Counted from the stretch's first letter, positions 40,410-50,508 are shown. The stretch is DNA of 64,000 bases from Promethearchaeia archaeon (GCA_029856155.1 JAHQWL010000072.1:58683-122682), one strand, 5' to 3'. Notes: a model not told the origin generated them from the sequence alone. A program made the numbers and translations.

Positions 40410-41855
40410 ATGGAAAAAGCGAATTCTGAAACAAAATTAGTTGATTTTATAAGAAATACGAATGAGGACTTTATTGAAAATGAATTACGCCCCTTTTTAA
40501 AAATTCCAAGTAATACTCTTAACCATGAAGGGATTACAAGAGCAAAAAATTATCTCCTCTCTTATATCTCTGATTTTTCTGAAGAAATAAATGAATATGA
40601 TGGCGAAATAAATCCTCTAATCATTGCTAATGTAAAAGGAAATCTCGAGGAATCGCTATTAATATATATGATGTATGATACCCAACCTATTAGTAAAGAA
40701 AATGAGTGGATTAGCAACCCATTTAGAGCTGAAATGAAAATACTTCCTTATCCACTCGATAATTTAGGAAATTGTATCATAGCAAGGGGGGCTTATAATT
40801 CAAAAACTCCCTTATTATGTTTTTTAAATATAGTGAAAATATTGAAACATAAGGATAATCTACCAATATCTTTGATCCTTTTATTTGATGGTGATGAGGA
40901 AAAAGGTTCAGCTTCACTATTAAAATTCCTTAAAAGCAAAAATTCTAAAACACTATTTAAAAACTGTCTTGACGCTTATTACCCTGCAACTAAACAAGAT
41001 CTTAATAAAAAATCTATTTTAAAATTAGGATATAAAGGGATCTTATCAATAACAATTAAAATTTCATCCAGAAATAAAGAATCCCATTCCGCTTTTAGTG
41101 GAATGATCCCGAATCCCGCTATGGATTTAGTTTCTTTGCTTAATACCATTTATGTAAATAATAGATTTAAGATTAACAGTTTAAAAAGCCCATATAAAAT
41201 TACACCTGAAGAGGAATCTCTCATCGATATTCTTATGAAAGATCTAGATATCGAAAAAATAAAACAAAAGGCAGGTATTGAACAAACAATCGAAAAGGAT
41301 CCTCAAAAAACATTTATTAATTATTTATATAAGCCTACCTTTAATATTTCTACTTTAAAGTCAGGATTTTTAGAAGAAGGGGCAAAAAATTATGTTCCTA
41401 ATCAAGCTATTTGCAATATAGATATTAGATTCGCTCATGATGTCACAACTGAAGAAATTTTTAAAGAAATTAAGGAAAAAGGTGAGAAACTTTCTGAAAG
41501 GACTAAATCTCAAATTGAAATAACTAAAAATATAGGTTATGAAAGTTCTCGAGTAAGAAAAGATTCAGTTCTAGTTAAGAGTCTTATAGAAAGTGCTAAT
41601 GTTTTAAAGGTTTCAACTGAACTATGGCCATTAAGCGCCGCAGCAGCCCCATTAAGTAAGATTCAAAGAGATTTAGGATTGAACTTTATTACTGGAGGTT
41701 TAGGTATTGGTGGATTTGCCCATTCCGCTAATGAGTTTATTCAATATGACTCAATAATTAATACTAGACTGTCATATTATTATTTTCTACGAGAATATTC
41801 TAAGTTGCAATTAGAAAAATTAAGATTTAATCAAATAAACCAGCAAGACCCCTAG
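40410..41855 (+). CDS. M20-family metallopeptidase
   Basis: MMYDTQPISKENEW, FLLFDGDEEKGSASL-type region, C-terminal GGLGIGGFAHSANEFI. Confidence 0.88.
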   Translation: MEKANSETKLVDFIRNTNEDFIENELRPFLKIPSNTLNHEGITRAKNYLLSYISDFSEEINEYDGEINPLIIANVKGNLEESLLIYMMYDTQPISKENEWISNPFRAEMKILPYPLDNLGNCIIARGAYNSKTPLLCFLNIVKILKHKDNLPISLILLFDGDEEKGSASLLKFLKSKNSKTLFKNCLDAYYPATKQDLNKKSILKLGYKGILSITIKISSRNKESHSAFSGMIPNPAMDLVSLLNTIYVNNRFKINSLKSPYKITPEEESLIDILMKDLDIEKIKQKAGIEQTIEKDPQKTFINYLYKPTFNISTLKSGFLEEGAKNYVPNQAICNIDIRFAHDVTTEEIFKEIKEKGEKLSERTKSQIEITKNIGYESSRVRKDSVLVKSLIESANVLKVSTELWPLSAAAAPLSKIQRDLGLNFITGGLGIGGFAHSANEFIQYDSIINTRLSYYYFLREYSKLQLEKLRFNQINQQDP

Positions 41856-42981
41856 TTCTTGGTTTAATAGCGCTTTCTGAACATAATTCTGCGCAACAGA
41901 AACAAGAAATGCATTTCTTTCTTAGAAATACTGGAAAACTATTTTCTTTAAATTCTATTGCCTCTGAAGCACAATTTCGAGCACATTCGCCACATTGTAC
42001 GCACTTAGACTTAATTAGATCAGGAATCTTTTTGATTATTTTATATCCTATATGCCCTGACATATAAGCGATAAAACTTGTAAAAGTATTTCCTGGGACA
42101 TTAAACTTAGGAGTTTGCTTTTTAGCCTTTTCAAGAGAAATTCCTACAATATCAATATTTTCTAAATTTCCAATGCCAAGGTTGCGCTCTATTGCATTTC
42201 TAACATGAGGAACGTTTTTAACTTTTAATTTCCCAATTTCTAGAGCTATTAAATCTAACGCTACTTCATCTGTCCCTGCAAGAATTAAATCCCATTTTTT
42301 CATTGTTCCTCCCCCTGGTCCCATCCTACCTTCCATAATCTCTTGTAGATCGTACACTATTAATCTATTTGGTTTATTCTTGACTATCCACGAAAAATTA
42401 TCTGCAAGGACTTTCCCAAATTGGTCAGCTGTTTTTCCAAATAGATGATAATGAGCTTTTAAACCTCCAGGGATGATTCCCCAATAATTTTTTATTGCTC
42501 CAGTCATTGTTGCTTCTAAATGTGATTTTAACCTTGGAAGGTTAATTAGTGTGTCACAATCTTTGACCGCCCTGGCAACATGAATTTGTTTTAGTCTTAA
42601 AGCACCATCTATTTCTTCGATTACAGGAGTTTTACTTTCAAAATCTACAAAATTTATGCCATATTTCTCACAAATTTCATAAACTCCAATATCTTTAGCA
42701 ACATCAGAACCTAATTTTTGAGACTGACCTGGTGAGTCTCCTAAATAAACATTATTCATAGACAATCCCTTTTCTTTTAAATAAGAAACAACACCTTCAA
42801 CGAAAGCTGGTTGAGTACATGCGTCTTTCTTTGAGGTAAGTAAATTAGGTTTCAAAAGTATTTGTTTAGAGCTTGAAAAATCAAATTGTAAAGTATCTTC
42901 AATTAACTTAATAGCTCCAACTACAGCTTTGGGTATAGATTCATAATCATTTACATTTACTATACTAACTCTAGTAGACAT
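41827..42981 (-). CDS. DUF362 protein with C-terminal 2x[4Fe-4S] ferredoxin domain
   Basis: LLKPNLLTSKKDACTQPAFVEGVV, LINLPRLKSHLEATMTGAIKNYWG, then CVQCGECARNC and CISCFCCAELC. Confidence 0.92.
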   Translation of the reverse strand: MSTRVSIVNVNDYESIPKAVVGAIKLIEDTLQFDFSSSKQILLKPNLLTSKKDACTQPAFVEGVVSYLKEKGLSMNNVYLGDSPGQSQKLGSDVAKDIGVYEICEKYGINFVDFESKTPVIEEIDGALRLKQIHVARAVKDCDTLINLPRLKSHLEATMTGAIKNYWGIIPGGLKAHYHLFGKTADQFGKVLADNFSWIVKNKPNRLIVYDLQEIMEGRMGPGGGTMKKWDLILAGTDEVALDLIALEIGKLKVKNVPHVRNAIERNLGIGNLENIDIVGISLEKAKKQTPKFNVPGNTFTSFIAYMSGHIGYKIIKKIPDLIKSKCVQCGECARNCASEAIEFKENSFPVFLRKKCISCFCCAELCSESAIKPRTRGLAGLFD

Positions 42982-43260
42982 AATAAAAATTGAAAAAATT
43001 TTTTTTCTTTATTGATATATTTCTTCTTATAAATTGTAAAAAATATTTTAAAGTTGAGTTTATAAGGTATCTAAAAACATTTATTTTTATAAATCTAATA
43101 TATTATAACTATAAAAATAATATAAAAAGAAATATCAGACTTAGTCAATCAAAAAGTCACTATATAACAATTTAAACTAGGTTTTGATTTTACAATAAGA
43201 TTTATAAATATCGAATATCAATATATTTAATCAACCAAGTAGAAAAAACGGCTGAGAAAA

Positions 43261-43794
43261 ATGGCTGACGCAATGTTTAAGATTGTCTTTTTCGGAGATG
43301 GAGGAGTCGGCAAAACAACGTTAATCAACCGATATCTAACTGGTGTCTTTAAGAGCGACAGCGTAATCACGATAGGAGTAGATTTCCACGTAAAAAAGGA
43401 AGAAATTGCGGGAAAGCGAGTTAGTTTACAAATCTGGGATTTTGCAGGGGAGGATCGATTTAGATTTCTTATGCCTAGTTATGTTGTTGGCGCTTCTGGA
43501 GGAATCTTTATGTTTGATATAACCAGATATACTAGCCTTAGAAATTTTAATGATTGGATTGAAATTTTTAAAAAAGGCTATAAAGGGGACAGCTCCCAAA
43601 TGCCTGTGTTGATGGTAGGAAGTAAATTGGATCTTGAATATAAAAGAGCCGTTTCTAGAGAGGATGCTTTTGAATTGGCTAAGGAACACAATCTCTTTGG
43701 TTATCTCGAATGCTCTGCAAAAGATGGCCAAAATGTAGGAGACATTTTTCAAGAAATCAGCCGTCTGATGATGATTAAAGCAGGATTATTGTAA
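43261..43794 (+). CDS. Rab-like small GTPase
   Basis: GDGGVGKTT, TIGVDFHVK, WDFAGEDRF, GSKLDL, CSAKDG. Confidence 0.94.
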   Translation: MADAMFKIVFFGDGGVGKTTLINRYLTGVFKSDSVITIGVDFHVKKEEIAGKRVSLQIWDFAGEDRFRFLMPSYVVGASGGIFMFDITRYTSLRNFNDWIEIFKKGYKGDSSQMPVLMVGSKLDLEYKRAVSREDAFELAKEHNLFGYLECSAKDGQNVGDIFQEISRLMMIKAGLL

Positions 43795-43813
43795 AAACCT
43801 TATAAGTGAGATT

Positions 43814-44662
43814 CTAATTTTTTTTAAATACATCATCTAACTTATTTAATACGATATCAGGGAGTAAATTTCTATCAGATAAATTTGAATTTTTAGAATT
43901 ATTGTTTAATTCCTCAATCATTTCCATGCTTGTAACTCCAGTTAAAATCGCTATAGTTTTAATACCAGCTCGATTACCCGCTAAAATATCAGTATTCAAT
44001 CGATCCCCAAAAATACATGTGCGCTCGGCGGATATTTGTGTATCATTCAATATCATATTAATACCAAATGGTTCGGGTTTGCCAAAAATTCTGACTGGGT
44101 CTTTACCTGTACAAGTCATCAAAGCGTTCACCATTACACCAGCTCCTGGTTCTAATCCTCGAGCAACAGGTAATGTAGAATCTGCATTTGTTGCATAAAA
44201 TTGGGCACCACCTTCCAGAATACACTTTTGAGCAATTGCTAAATTACTATATTTAAAATCTCTATCAAGCCCCACAATTACAAAATCTATAGCTTTATAA
44301 TCTTTTGGTTTAGTTACAATAGTATGACCTAAAGATTGTAGTTCTATTCTCAATCCTTTTTCTCCTATTACAAAGATTTTAGCATTTTTCTTTATTTTTG
44401 TAATTTCAGCAGAAGTTATTGAAGCACTAGTATAAAAATCAGAGATTTCAGTTTTTATATTAAAATTATTCAATCTCTCAACATAAGTTTTTCTTGTTGC
44501 TGTTGAATTATTAGAATTATATACTACTTTAATAGAATGGTTCTTAAACTCTTTTATTATATTATCCGCATTAGGGATTAAGGAATCTCCCCGATAAATT
44601 ACTCCATCTAGATCAAATATCCCTAATTTAATATCTTTTAAATCGTCGATTAACTCATGCAT
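43814..44662 (-). CDS. HAD-superfamily IIA hydrolase (NagD/phosphoglycolate phosphatase-like)
   Basis: GIFDLDGVIYRGDSLIPNA, VYNSNNSTATR, FGKPEP, IFGDRLNTDILAGNRAGI. Confidence 0.92.
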   Translation of the reverse strand: MHELIDDLKDIKLGIFDLDGVIYRGDSLIPNADNIIKEFKNHSIKVVYNSNNSTATRKTYVERLNNFNIKTEISDFYTSASITSAEITKIKKNAKIFVIGEKGLRIELQSLGHTIVTKPKDYKAIDFVIVGLDRDFKYSNLAIAQKCILEGGAQFYATNADSTLPVARGLEPGAGVMVNALMTCTGKDPVRIFGKPEPFGINMILNDTQISAERTCIFGDRLNTDILAGNRAGIKTIAILTGVTSMEMIEELNNNSKNSNLSDRNLLPDIVLNKLDDVFKKN

Positions 44663-44669
44663 AGTATTA

Positions 44670-45818
44670 TTACCAACCGACTGGTAATCCTAATAAAAGT
44701 ATTAATAATTGAATACCTATTGGGATGCAGATTGGGTTTAAAATATTATCAGCTGTGTATACTGGAAAATAATCAGTTAGAAAGAAAATTACCGCTCCAA
44801 TTATTGCATATACTGGTCCTACAAGTATCAATCCAATTATGTATGCTAGAATCGTTCCCGCAAGAAAACCTTCTACTGATTTGGTGTCTCTACTCCTTAC
44901 TGTAACCTTATGTTTTCCATATCTTCTTCCGAATAATGCTGCTGCTGCATCTGAAAGACATGCAATAAGGACTCCTGTAAAAAATGCTAAAATATGGAGA
45001 AATCCTACCATATAGAGCATATAAGAAAAGATAAATCCTGTAATAATGTAAATCTGTGGCCCCATAGCATTTATCTCTTTATTTCTTAGCATTGATCTTG
45101 TTAAAAAATTAAAAATTGAGTATTCTGGACTCCAAATTATCCTAATTAAGTCAGAAATTATAGCAAAAATTAGCGCTCCAATCAAAGCCATCATTGTAAG
45201 ATCAATTACTGCTTGAAACATACCTGGAGTATAATAAAATAAAGAAATTGGACCCCAAATGAATTCATAGGCGGGTTGAATATCGTTGATTAACACAATT
45301 ACACTATCACTTATTATACGAGTAACTGGATAGAGTGCAAAAAACCCAAAATATGCAATAACTAGAAGAAAACCCATTAAATGAAAACCTTTTCTAACTA
45401 ACTCCATTTTAAATGTAATTTCCATTCGATAAGGGTCTTCTTTTGTCATTCTATCAATATATCTTCTTAAAACTGGTTTTTTTCCACTTTTTAATGTTCT
45501 CTCTTCAATTTCTGATTCAGTTCTGCTTACTTCTCTTTTAACTAATGCGAAAAAAGTAAAACTGATTAACAATGTAATCCCAATCCACCACACCATAAAT
45601 CCATTATATGGATAAGGGAAAAATCTCATAATAGAATTATAATATCCAAAAATTAAGAAACAAAAACCACAAATTATTGTTGTAATTCCACCGTACTTGT
45701 TATTTGCTTTAATTCCCTTTCGAGCAACTTGAAACATCAAAACCGTAAGGATAAAAAAGGACAGCGATAACGTTACATTATAAATACTATCAACAACGTT
45801 CCAATAGTCCATAATCAA
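44670..45818 (-). CDS. Dolichol/phytol kinase-like (CTP-dependent lipid kinase family) membrane protein
   Basis: RKGFHLMG, SDAAAALFGRRYGKHKV, RDTKSVEGFLAGT, TDYFPVYTADNILNPI. Confidence 0.82.
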   Translation of the reverse strand: MIMDYWNVVDSIYNVTLSLSFFILTVLMFQVARKGIKANNKYGGITTIICGFCFLIFGYYNSIMRFFPYPYNGFMVWWIGITLLISFTFFALVKREVSRTESEIEERTLKSGKKPVLRRYIDRMTKEDPYRMEITFKMELVRKGFHLMGFLLVIAYFGFFALYPVTRIISDSVIVLINDIQPAYEFIWGPISLFYYTPGMFQAVIDLTMMALIGALIFAIISDLIRIIWSPEYSIFNFLTRSMLRNKEINAMGPQIYIITGFIFSYMLYMVGFLHILAFFTGVLIACLSDAAAALFGRRYGKHKVTVRSRDTKSVEGFLAGTILAYIIGLILVGPVYAIIGAVIFFLTDYFPVYTADNILNPICIPIGIQLLILLLGLPVGW

Positions 45819-45883
45819 TCGCGTAAAGAATTGTATTAATTATTGAAATAATTTATAATTTTATAATTAGTTTAGCTTTAATA

Positions 45884-46933
45884 ATGTATACACATAAAAG
45901 TGATTTTTTTAAAGTATTATCAAAAGAGCCAACAACCCACGTTCCACTATATTGTACTGGATACCCAGAATTAACATTTATCGACAATTATGTTAACCAA
46001 TACAAATTTAAAACTAATAGAAAAGACATGGAATTAAACCAGAAAAATTATAATATTATAGAACAGATGGGATTTGATGCTATATCATTATGGGATTTTC
46101 GCCGAGGAGAAGGAGGTTATAATCTGGATGATCAAAGAAGAATAGACGGATGGGGCCGAATTTATAAAGGAGAATGGTATTTATGGCAGGGACTTTTTAG
46201 AAATGAAAAAATACTACAAGAATGGGAATATTTGACATTTCCATCTAAAAAGAAATTAATGATTTTGAAAGATTTCTTAAGGAGGACAAGCAAACATTTA
46301 GAATATGTAATCTCTTTACCTGGTTTATTTGAAAAAACTTGGCAATCCATGGGTTTTAATTATTTTGCTAAATGTTTAAGAAAGAATATTGAATTTGTGA
46401 AAATTGTTATCTCATATTTTTCAAAATATGTTAAAAAATTAATAAATATCCTTCAAACCGTTGGAGCACAAATATATCTTTTAGCAGATGATATTGGCTA
46501 CAGAAATAGAACATTTATTCCTAAAAATATATGGAAGGAATTATTCTTTAAAGCATATAGTGAGATTATAAATCTTATCCATAGTCGAAATCACAAAATA
46601 ATTATTCATTCTGATGGATATATCTCTGATATGATTGAAACTTTCATTAATTTAGGTTTTGATGGTGTTCAAAGTTTAGAGCCTAATGCGGGAGTCGATA
46701 TATTTCACCTCTTTAAAAAATTTAAAAATAGCATTTGTTTTATAGGCAATTTAGATATGTCTTTACTCACGTTCGGTACTCTAGAACAAGTAAAAGCCTA
46801 TGTTATTAAATTAATTACTAACGCAAGAAAATACAATTGCTCATTGGTAGTATCACCTTCACATCAAATTACTTCAAAATGTAAAGTAGAAAATATTAAT
46901 ACAATGATAAAAACGACTAAAATATTTAAATAA
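45884..46933 (+). CDS. Uroporphyrinogen decarboxylase-family protein
   Basis: LADDIGYRNRTFIPKNIWKELFFKAYSEIINLIHSRNHKIIIHSDGYISDMIETFINLGFDGVQSLEPNAGVDI. Confidence 0.87.
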   Translation: MYTHKSDFFKVLSKEPTTHVPLYCTGYPELTFIDNYVNQYKFKTNRKDMELNQKNYNIIEQMGFDAISLWDFRRGEGGYNLDDQRRIDGWGRIYKGEWYLWQGLFRNEKILQEWEYLTFPSKKKLMILKDFLRRTSKHLEYVISLPGLFEKTWQSMGFNYFAKCLRKNIEFVKIVISYFSKYVKKLINILQTVGAQIYLLADDIGYRNRTFIPKNIWKELFFKAYSEIINLIHSRNHKIIIHSDGYISDMIETFINLGFDGVQSLEPNAGVDIFHLFKKFKNSICFIGNLDMSLLTFGTLEQVKAYVIKLITNARKYNCSLVVSPSHQITSKCKVENINTMIKTTKIFK

Positions 46934-47167
46934 TAATTTTGATAATTACTACAAGGAGATACTTTATAAAAATAATAACAGTGTTTGAGGTAGTTTTTAC
47001 AAAAATTTCTAAAGTTAATTAATAAAGAAATAATAATATAATTTATTAGAAAGTTCGAAATAAAAAAAAATAAATAAAATTAAAATAAGTTAATTATATC
47101 TATTATAGTAAGATTATATTACAAATCATCTCCGCAAAAATTATCTTATATCTAAATTACCAAAAAA

Positions 47168-47575
47168 ATGACTTCTATGGAATCGACTACTGAAAATCTT
47201 GATGATATATTAAAAAAACTCCTTGCAGCTATCCCAGAGGTAAAATCTGCTGCTATTGTTTCCGCTGAAGGGTTGCCCATTGCCTCCGCACTCCCACAGG
47301 GTGTGGATGAAACACGTATAGATGAATAATAAAAGTATTTATCGCGTAAAGCAGCAATGACGGCAGCACTTCTCTCCCTTGCCGAAAGGGCGGTTATCGA
47401 GATGGAGAAAGGCGAGTTCGATCAATTATATATCAAAGGGAATGATGGGTATTTATTAGTTATGCAAGCTGGCCCCAATGCCGTATTAACTGTTTCTACA
47501 ACGAAAGATGTACGGTTGGGACTAATATTTTTAGATTGTAAACGAACGTGCGAGAAAATAGCAAAACTCATATAA
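47168..47575 (+). pseudogene. Roadblock/LC7 gene split by a 30-nt in-frame insertion with two stop codons
   Basis: MTSMESTTENLDDILKKLLAAIPEVKSAAIVSAEGLPIASALPQGVDETRI-[DE**KYLSRK]-AAMTAALLSLAERAVIEMEKGEFDQLYIKGNDGYLLVMQAGPNAVLTVSTTKDVRLGLIFLDCKRTCEKIAKLI, one continuous frame. Confidence 0.9.
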
Positions 47576-47737
47576 TTCTCCTTCATAAAATTATAGAATT
47601 TCTAATTTGATAATTAACAAGTATTTTAAAGTAGAGCATTCCCAACATTCAGCTTTTTTAAGAAAAATATTATACTTCATTTTTTCTACCTGAGGTTTTT
47701 ATTTTTTTCTTTTCAAATTTAATTAAACATTATTGGA

Positions 47738-48055
47738 TTGGATTGCCCGATTTTAACCATTTTTGGACAACCTTCAAGGAGAAATCTTGATGCTTCTATA
47801 GATGATGTAGTTAGAATTCAAAAAACCAAAGATTATTTAGCTACCCAAGTCATATTTGCCGGATATCAAAAAAAGTATATCCTGAAAAATTCAAAGATTT
47901 TAGTAGAGAAATTAAAAAATAGGTTGGTGTCTAAAGGAGATATATTTTCCTTTCGTTCTGGAAGTAATAGAGTAGATCTTATAGTGGTAGACCATGCCCC
48001 TCAAGCGCAAATAGTAAAAATTCATAAGAAAACGAGAGTAACTATGCAAGAATAA
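47738..48055 (+). pseudogene. Fragment resembling the N-terminal (double-psi barrel plus beta) domain of CDC48/VCP-like AAA ATPase, without the ATPase
   Basis: SRRNLDASIDDVVRIQKT...KLKNRLVSKGDIFSFRSG..VDLIVVDHAPQAQIVKIHKKTRV parallels RNNCGASIGDKVKVRKV...LFKVVKTLPSKVPVEIGEETKIEI of archaeal CDC48 N-domains; then stop. Confidence 0.65.
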
Positions 48056-48502
48056 GGTCCAAAATCTTCTTTTTTTTTATTACTAAAATAAATTTTAAAT
48101 TTATATCGCTTTTTTCTTTAAATAATGAGGAATCATCTATAGTTGTATGATTAAAAATTCCGCATATAGTCAATTTTTTCCTTATTCTTCATTTCATTCA
48201 GAACAATAAGAAATTTTAAAAAATTATTAAATATATTTCTGTCTTGAAATTCAATTTACCAGATTAAAATCCTTGATTATTAAAAGTAAAATTGCTTTAC
48301 TTTGTTTTTCTTTTAAATTGAGATAAGAAAGATAAGAATTATATACATTTTTATCCAATTATATATTGAAGACCAATGAAAGGATTAAAACTACTATATA
48401 AAAACTATCTGATAAATTAATCCTTTTAAGTTTGCAATAACAATTCAATAAGGAAAGTAAAAAATTTTAATGTTAACAATTAAATATAGTGAGGTATTAT
48501 AG

Positions 48503-48976
48503 ATGGCACAATATATTTGGAAATTAATAGGCGCAGGTGGTGTTTTTACACTATTTAGTGTGATTCTTCCTTCAGCTTTTTTCATAGAATCTGGAGTGTG
48601 GAGTTTATTATGGTCTATTGGTATTTTGTGGGGAGGTGACATTTCTGGAGATCAAATTATTGGTTTTTTTGATGATAATAGGTATATGCCAATTGGAGTA
48701 ACTACAACAGTTTTATTAATAATAGCTTTGATATTAATGGCCATAGCAGCTATAAATACAAAAAATGAGAGAAATTTCAAACTAAATGCAGGAATGAGTT
48801 TATTCGGCGGGATATTAACCATTATTGCTCCAATAGTATATTATTTCTATTTGACCGCAGAAATCCCTGCCGTTTTTTGGGTTGAGTTTCATCCATTTAT
48901 AGGAGTATTTCTTCCATTCTTCGCTGGAATCTTAGGAATTATTGGGGCTATTATGGTTGCAAAATCCGGGAAGTAG
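48503..48976 (+). CDS. Small four-TM membrane protein
   Basis: 157 aa with four hydrophobic segments. Confidence 0.75.
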   Translation: MAQYIWKLIGAGGVFTLFSVILPSAFFIESGVWSLLWSIGILWGGDISGDQIIGFFDDNRYMPIGVTTTVLLIIALILMAIAAINTKNERNFKLNAGMSLFGGILTIIAPIVYYFYLTAEIPAVFWVEFHPFIGVFLPFFAGILGIIGAIMVAKSGK

Positions 48977-49103
48977 CTTGTAAATTTCATGAAAATCTAT
49001 ACTATTTTTTTTTATTATTAAATAATTTTTTAGGATAATTTCTAAGGATTTTATTGAATGTATTCTCTGATAAATTTCTTAACCACCTCGTAAAATTAAT
49101 ACC

Positions 49104-49391
49104 TTACCAATCATCAAATATACCATATTGTTCAGCAATTTCAGCTAATTCAAAAAATTCCTTGTATTCCGCGACAATTTTAAGGACTCTAACCAAATTA
49201 GTAATCAAACCCCCGAGTGAAACCATAGTACATAGAATTCCGATAAGCCATCCTATCGAGGGATCTCGGTAATCAAAATTATCCCAAATCAGTAATAACT
49301 CCACAATTCCTATTAGATACCAAAAAAGTAGGAACATAGAATGCCGTAGAATTTTTCTATTACTGTATGTGCTTAATCTTTTAATAAACAT
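49104..49391 (-). CDS. Small membrane protein (two TM segments)
   Basis: 95 aa; hydrophobic FLLFWYLIGIVELLLIW and GWLIGILCTMVSLGGLITNLV. Confidence 0.6.
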   Translation of the reverse strand: MFIKRLSTYSNRKILRHSMFLLFWYLIGIVELLLIWDNFDYRDPSIGWLIGILCTMVSLGGLITNLVRVLKIVAEYKEFFELAEIAEQYGIFDDW

Positions 49392-49403
49392 TAGAGGGAT
49401 AGC

Positions 49404-49550
49404 TTAGAAATATTGAAGGATTTGTTCGAGCACAGGTAATAGTTGCTCATAATCTTTCTTCTCTAAAAATCGTTTATTATTTACATATATTATAGTTTCA
49501 TTATTAACTAATAAAAGTGTGATATAATCATTTACCTTGAACTCATTCAT
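49404..49550 (-). CDS. Short hypothetical ORF (48 aa), below the supplied ORF-length cutoff
   Basis: MNEFKVNDYITLLLVNNETIIYVNNKRFLEKKDYEQLLPVLEQILQYF*, ends 12 nt before the start of 49104-49391 on the same strand. Confidence 0.4.
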   Translation of the reverse strand: MNEFKVNDYITLLLVNNETIIYVNNKRFLEKKDYEQLLPVLEQILQYF

Positions 49551-49624
49551 TCCAAATATAATAATTTTCTTTCGTTTAAATTAATTACAAGATTCAAACA
49601 CGTAAATGTTAGGTATCTAAGATT

Positions 49625-49678
49625 TTAATATTTTTAGATTGTAAGCGAACGTGTGAAAAAATCGCGAAATTACTTTAA
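49625..49678 (+). pseudogene. 3'-terminal relic of a roadblock/LC7 gene
   Basis: Reads LIFLDCKRTCEKIAKLL*, against LIFLDCKRTCEKIAKLI* at 47522-47575. Confidence 0.9.
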
Positions 49679-50394
49679 TCTTCTTCTATTTTGGTATCAT
49701 TTATCAGATCATAATAAAGATAGATGTATGAATGTTTTAACACTTCACATTTCTTAAGCGTTAAAGTTTTGATATTGAATAAATCATCATCAGTTTGGGG
49801 AGGTATTCCATCTATCGATGTAGGGGTATCTTTTCCACCAATTAGACAGGGTGCTATTACAAGTGAAATATGATCTATGAGTTTTTTTCTAAGAAATTGA
49901 GAATTCAATGTCCCTCCTGATTGAATTGATAACTTTTCAATTTGAAAGTCTTGTTTTAGTTTTACAAATAAATCTACAATATTGATCTCATTTGGATAAA
50001 AAATAATATTCATTTCTTTTTCATTTGTTAATTCGAAAGCTGGATGGTTTTTATTGTTTGTAACAATATAAATAGATTTAAATGAATTTATTAGATAAAT
50101 GACACCCTTTTTTGCAAGATGTGGTTTGCGATCAATGATAATTAAGTTGACATCCTTATTATTGTCAGCTTTTTCACGTAAGTTAACACCAATTTTAGCT
50201 AATACCCTTCCACTGATTAAAGCATCTCTATCAGTTTTACGTAAAAGATCATAGTATTGATAATTTCCTTCTTTTATTCCCTTGATTTTAGGAAAATCTA
50301 TTTCTTGATCTCGTACATCGACATCCCCCGTAGAAATTTTTCCATCCAATGACTGCATGAGAAAAAGAGTTGTTTCAGGTCGATTCTTATCCAT
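49675..50394 (-). CDS. RibD C-terminal-domain reductase (riboflavin biosynthesis / DHFR-like)
   Basis: TTLFLMQSLDGKISTGD, DALISGRVLAKI, LSIQSGGTLNSQFLRKKLIDHISLVIAPCLIGGKDTP. Confidence 0.88.
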   Translation of the reverse strand: MDKNRPETTLFLMQSLDGKISTGDVDVRDQEIDFPKIKGIKEGNYQYYDLLRKTDRDALISGRVLAKIGVNLREKADNNKDVNLIIIDRKPHLAKKGVIYLINSFKSIYIVTNNKNHPAFELTNEKEMNIIFYPNEINIVDLFVKLKQDFQIEKLSIQSGGTLNSQFLRKKLIDHISLVIAPCLIGGKDTPTSIDGIPPQTDDDLFNIKTLTLKKCEVLKHSYIYLYYDLINDTKIEED

Positions 50395-50508
50395 TAATTT
50401 CTCACTTTTTATATTCTTTTAATAATTTAATAATTATTAAGTATAGTAATAAAATAATTAATAAAATCATAGTCAGTTGATTTACTAATCTCTTATAATT
50501 AAATTAAG

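Noticed and set aside
42990-43175. 61-aa ORF between the DUF362 gene and the Rab-like GTPase
   Set aside because: Composed of K/I/F/Y/N as expected from random AT-rich DNA; more likely the intergenic promoter region.
47327-47332. Pyrrolysine or selenocysteine recoding of the split roadblock stops
   Set aside because: Both stops are TAA, not TAG or TGA.
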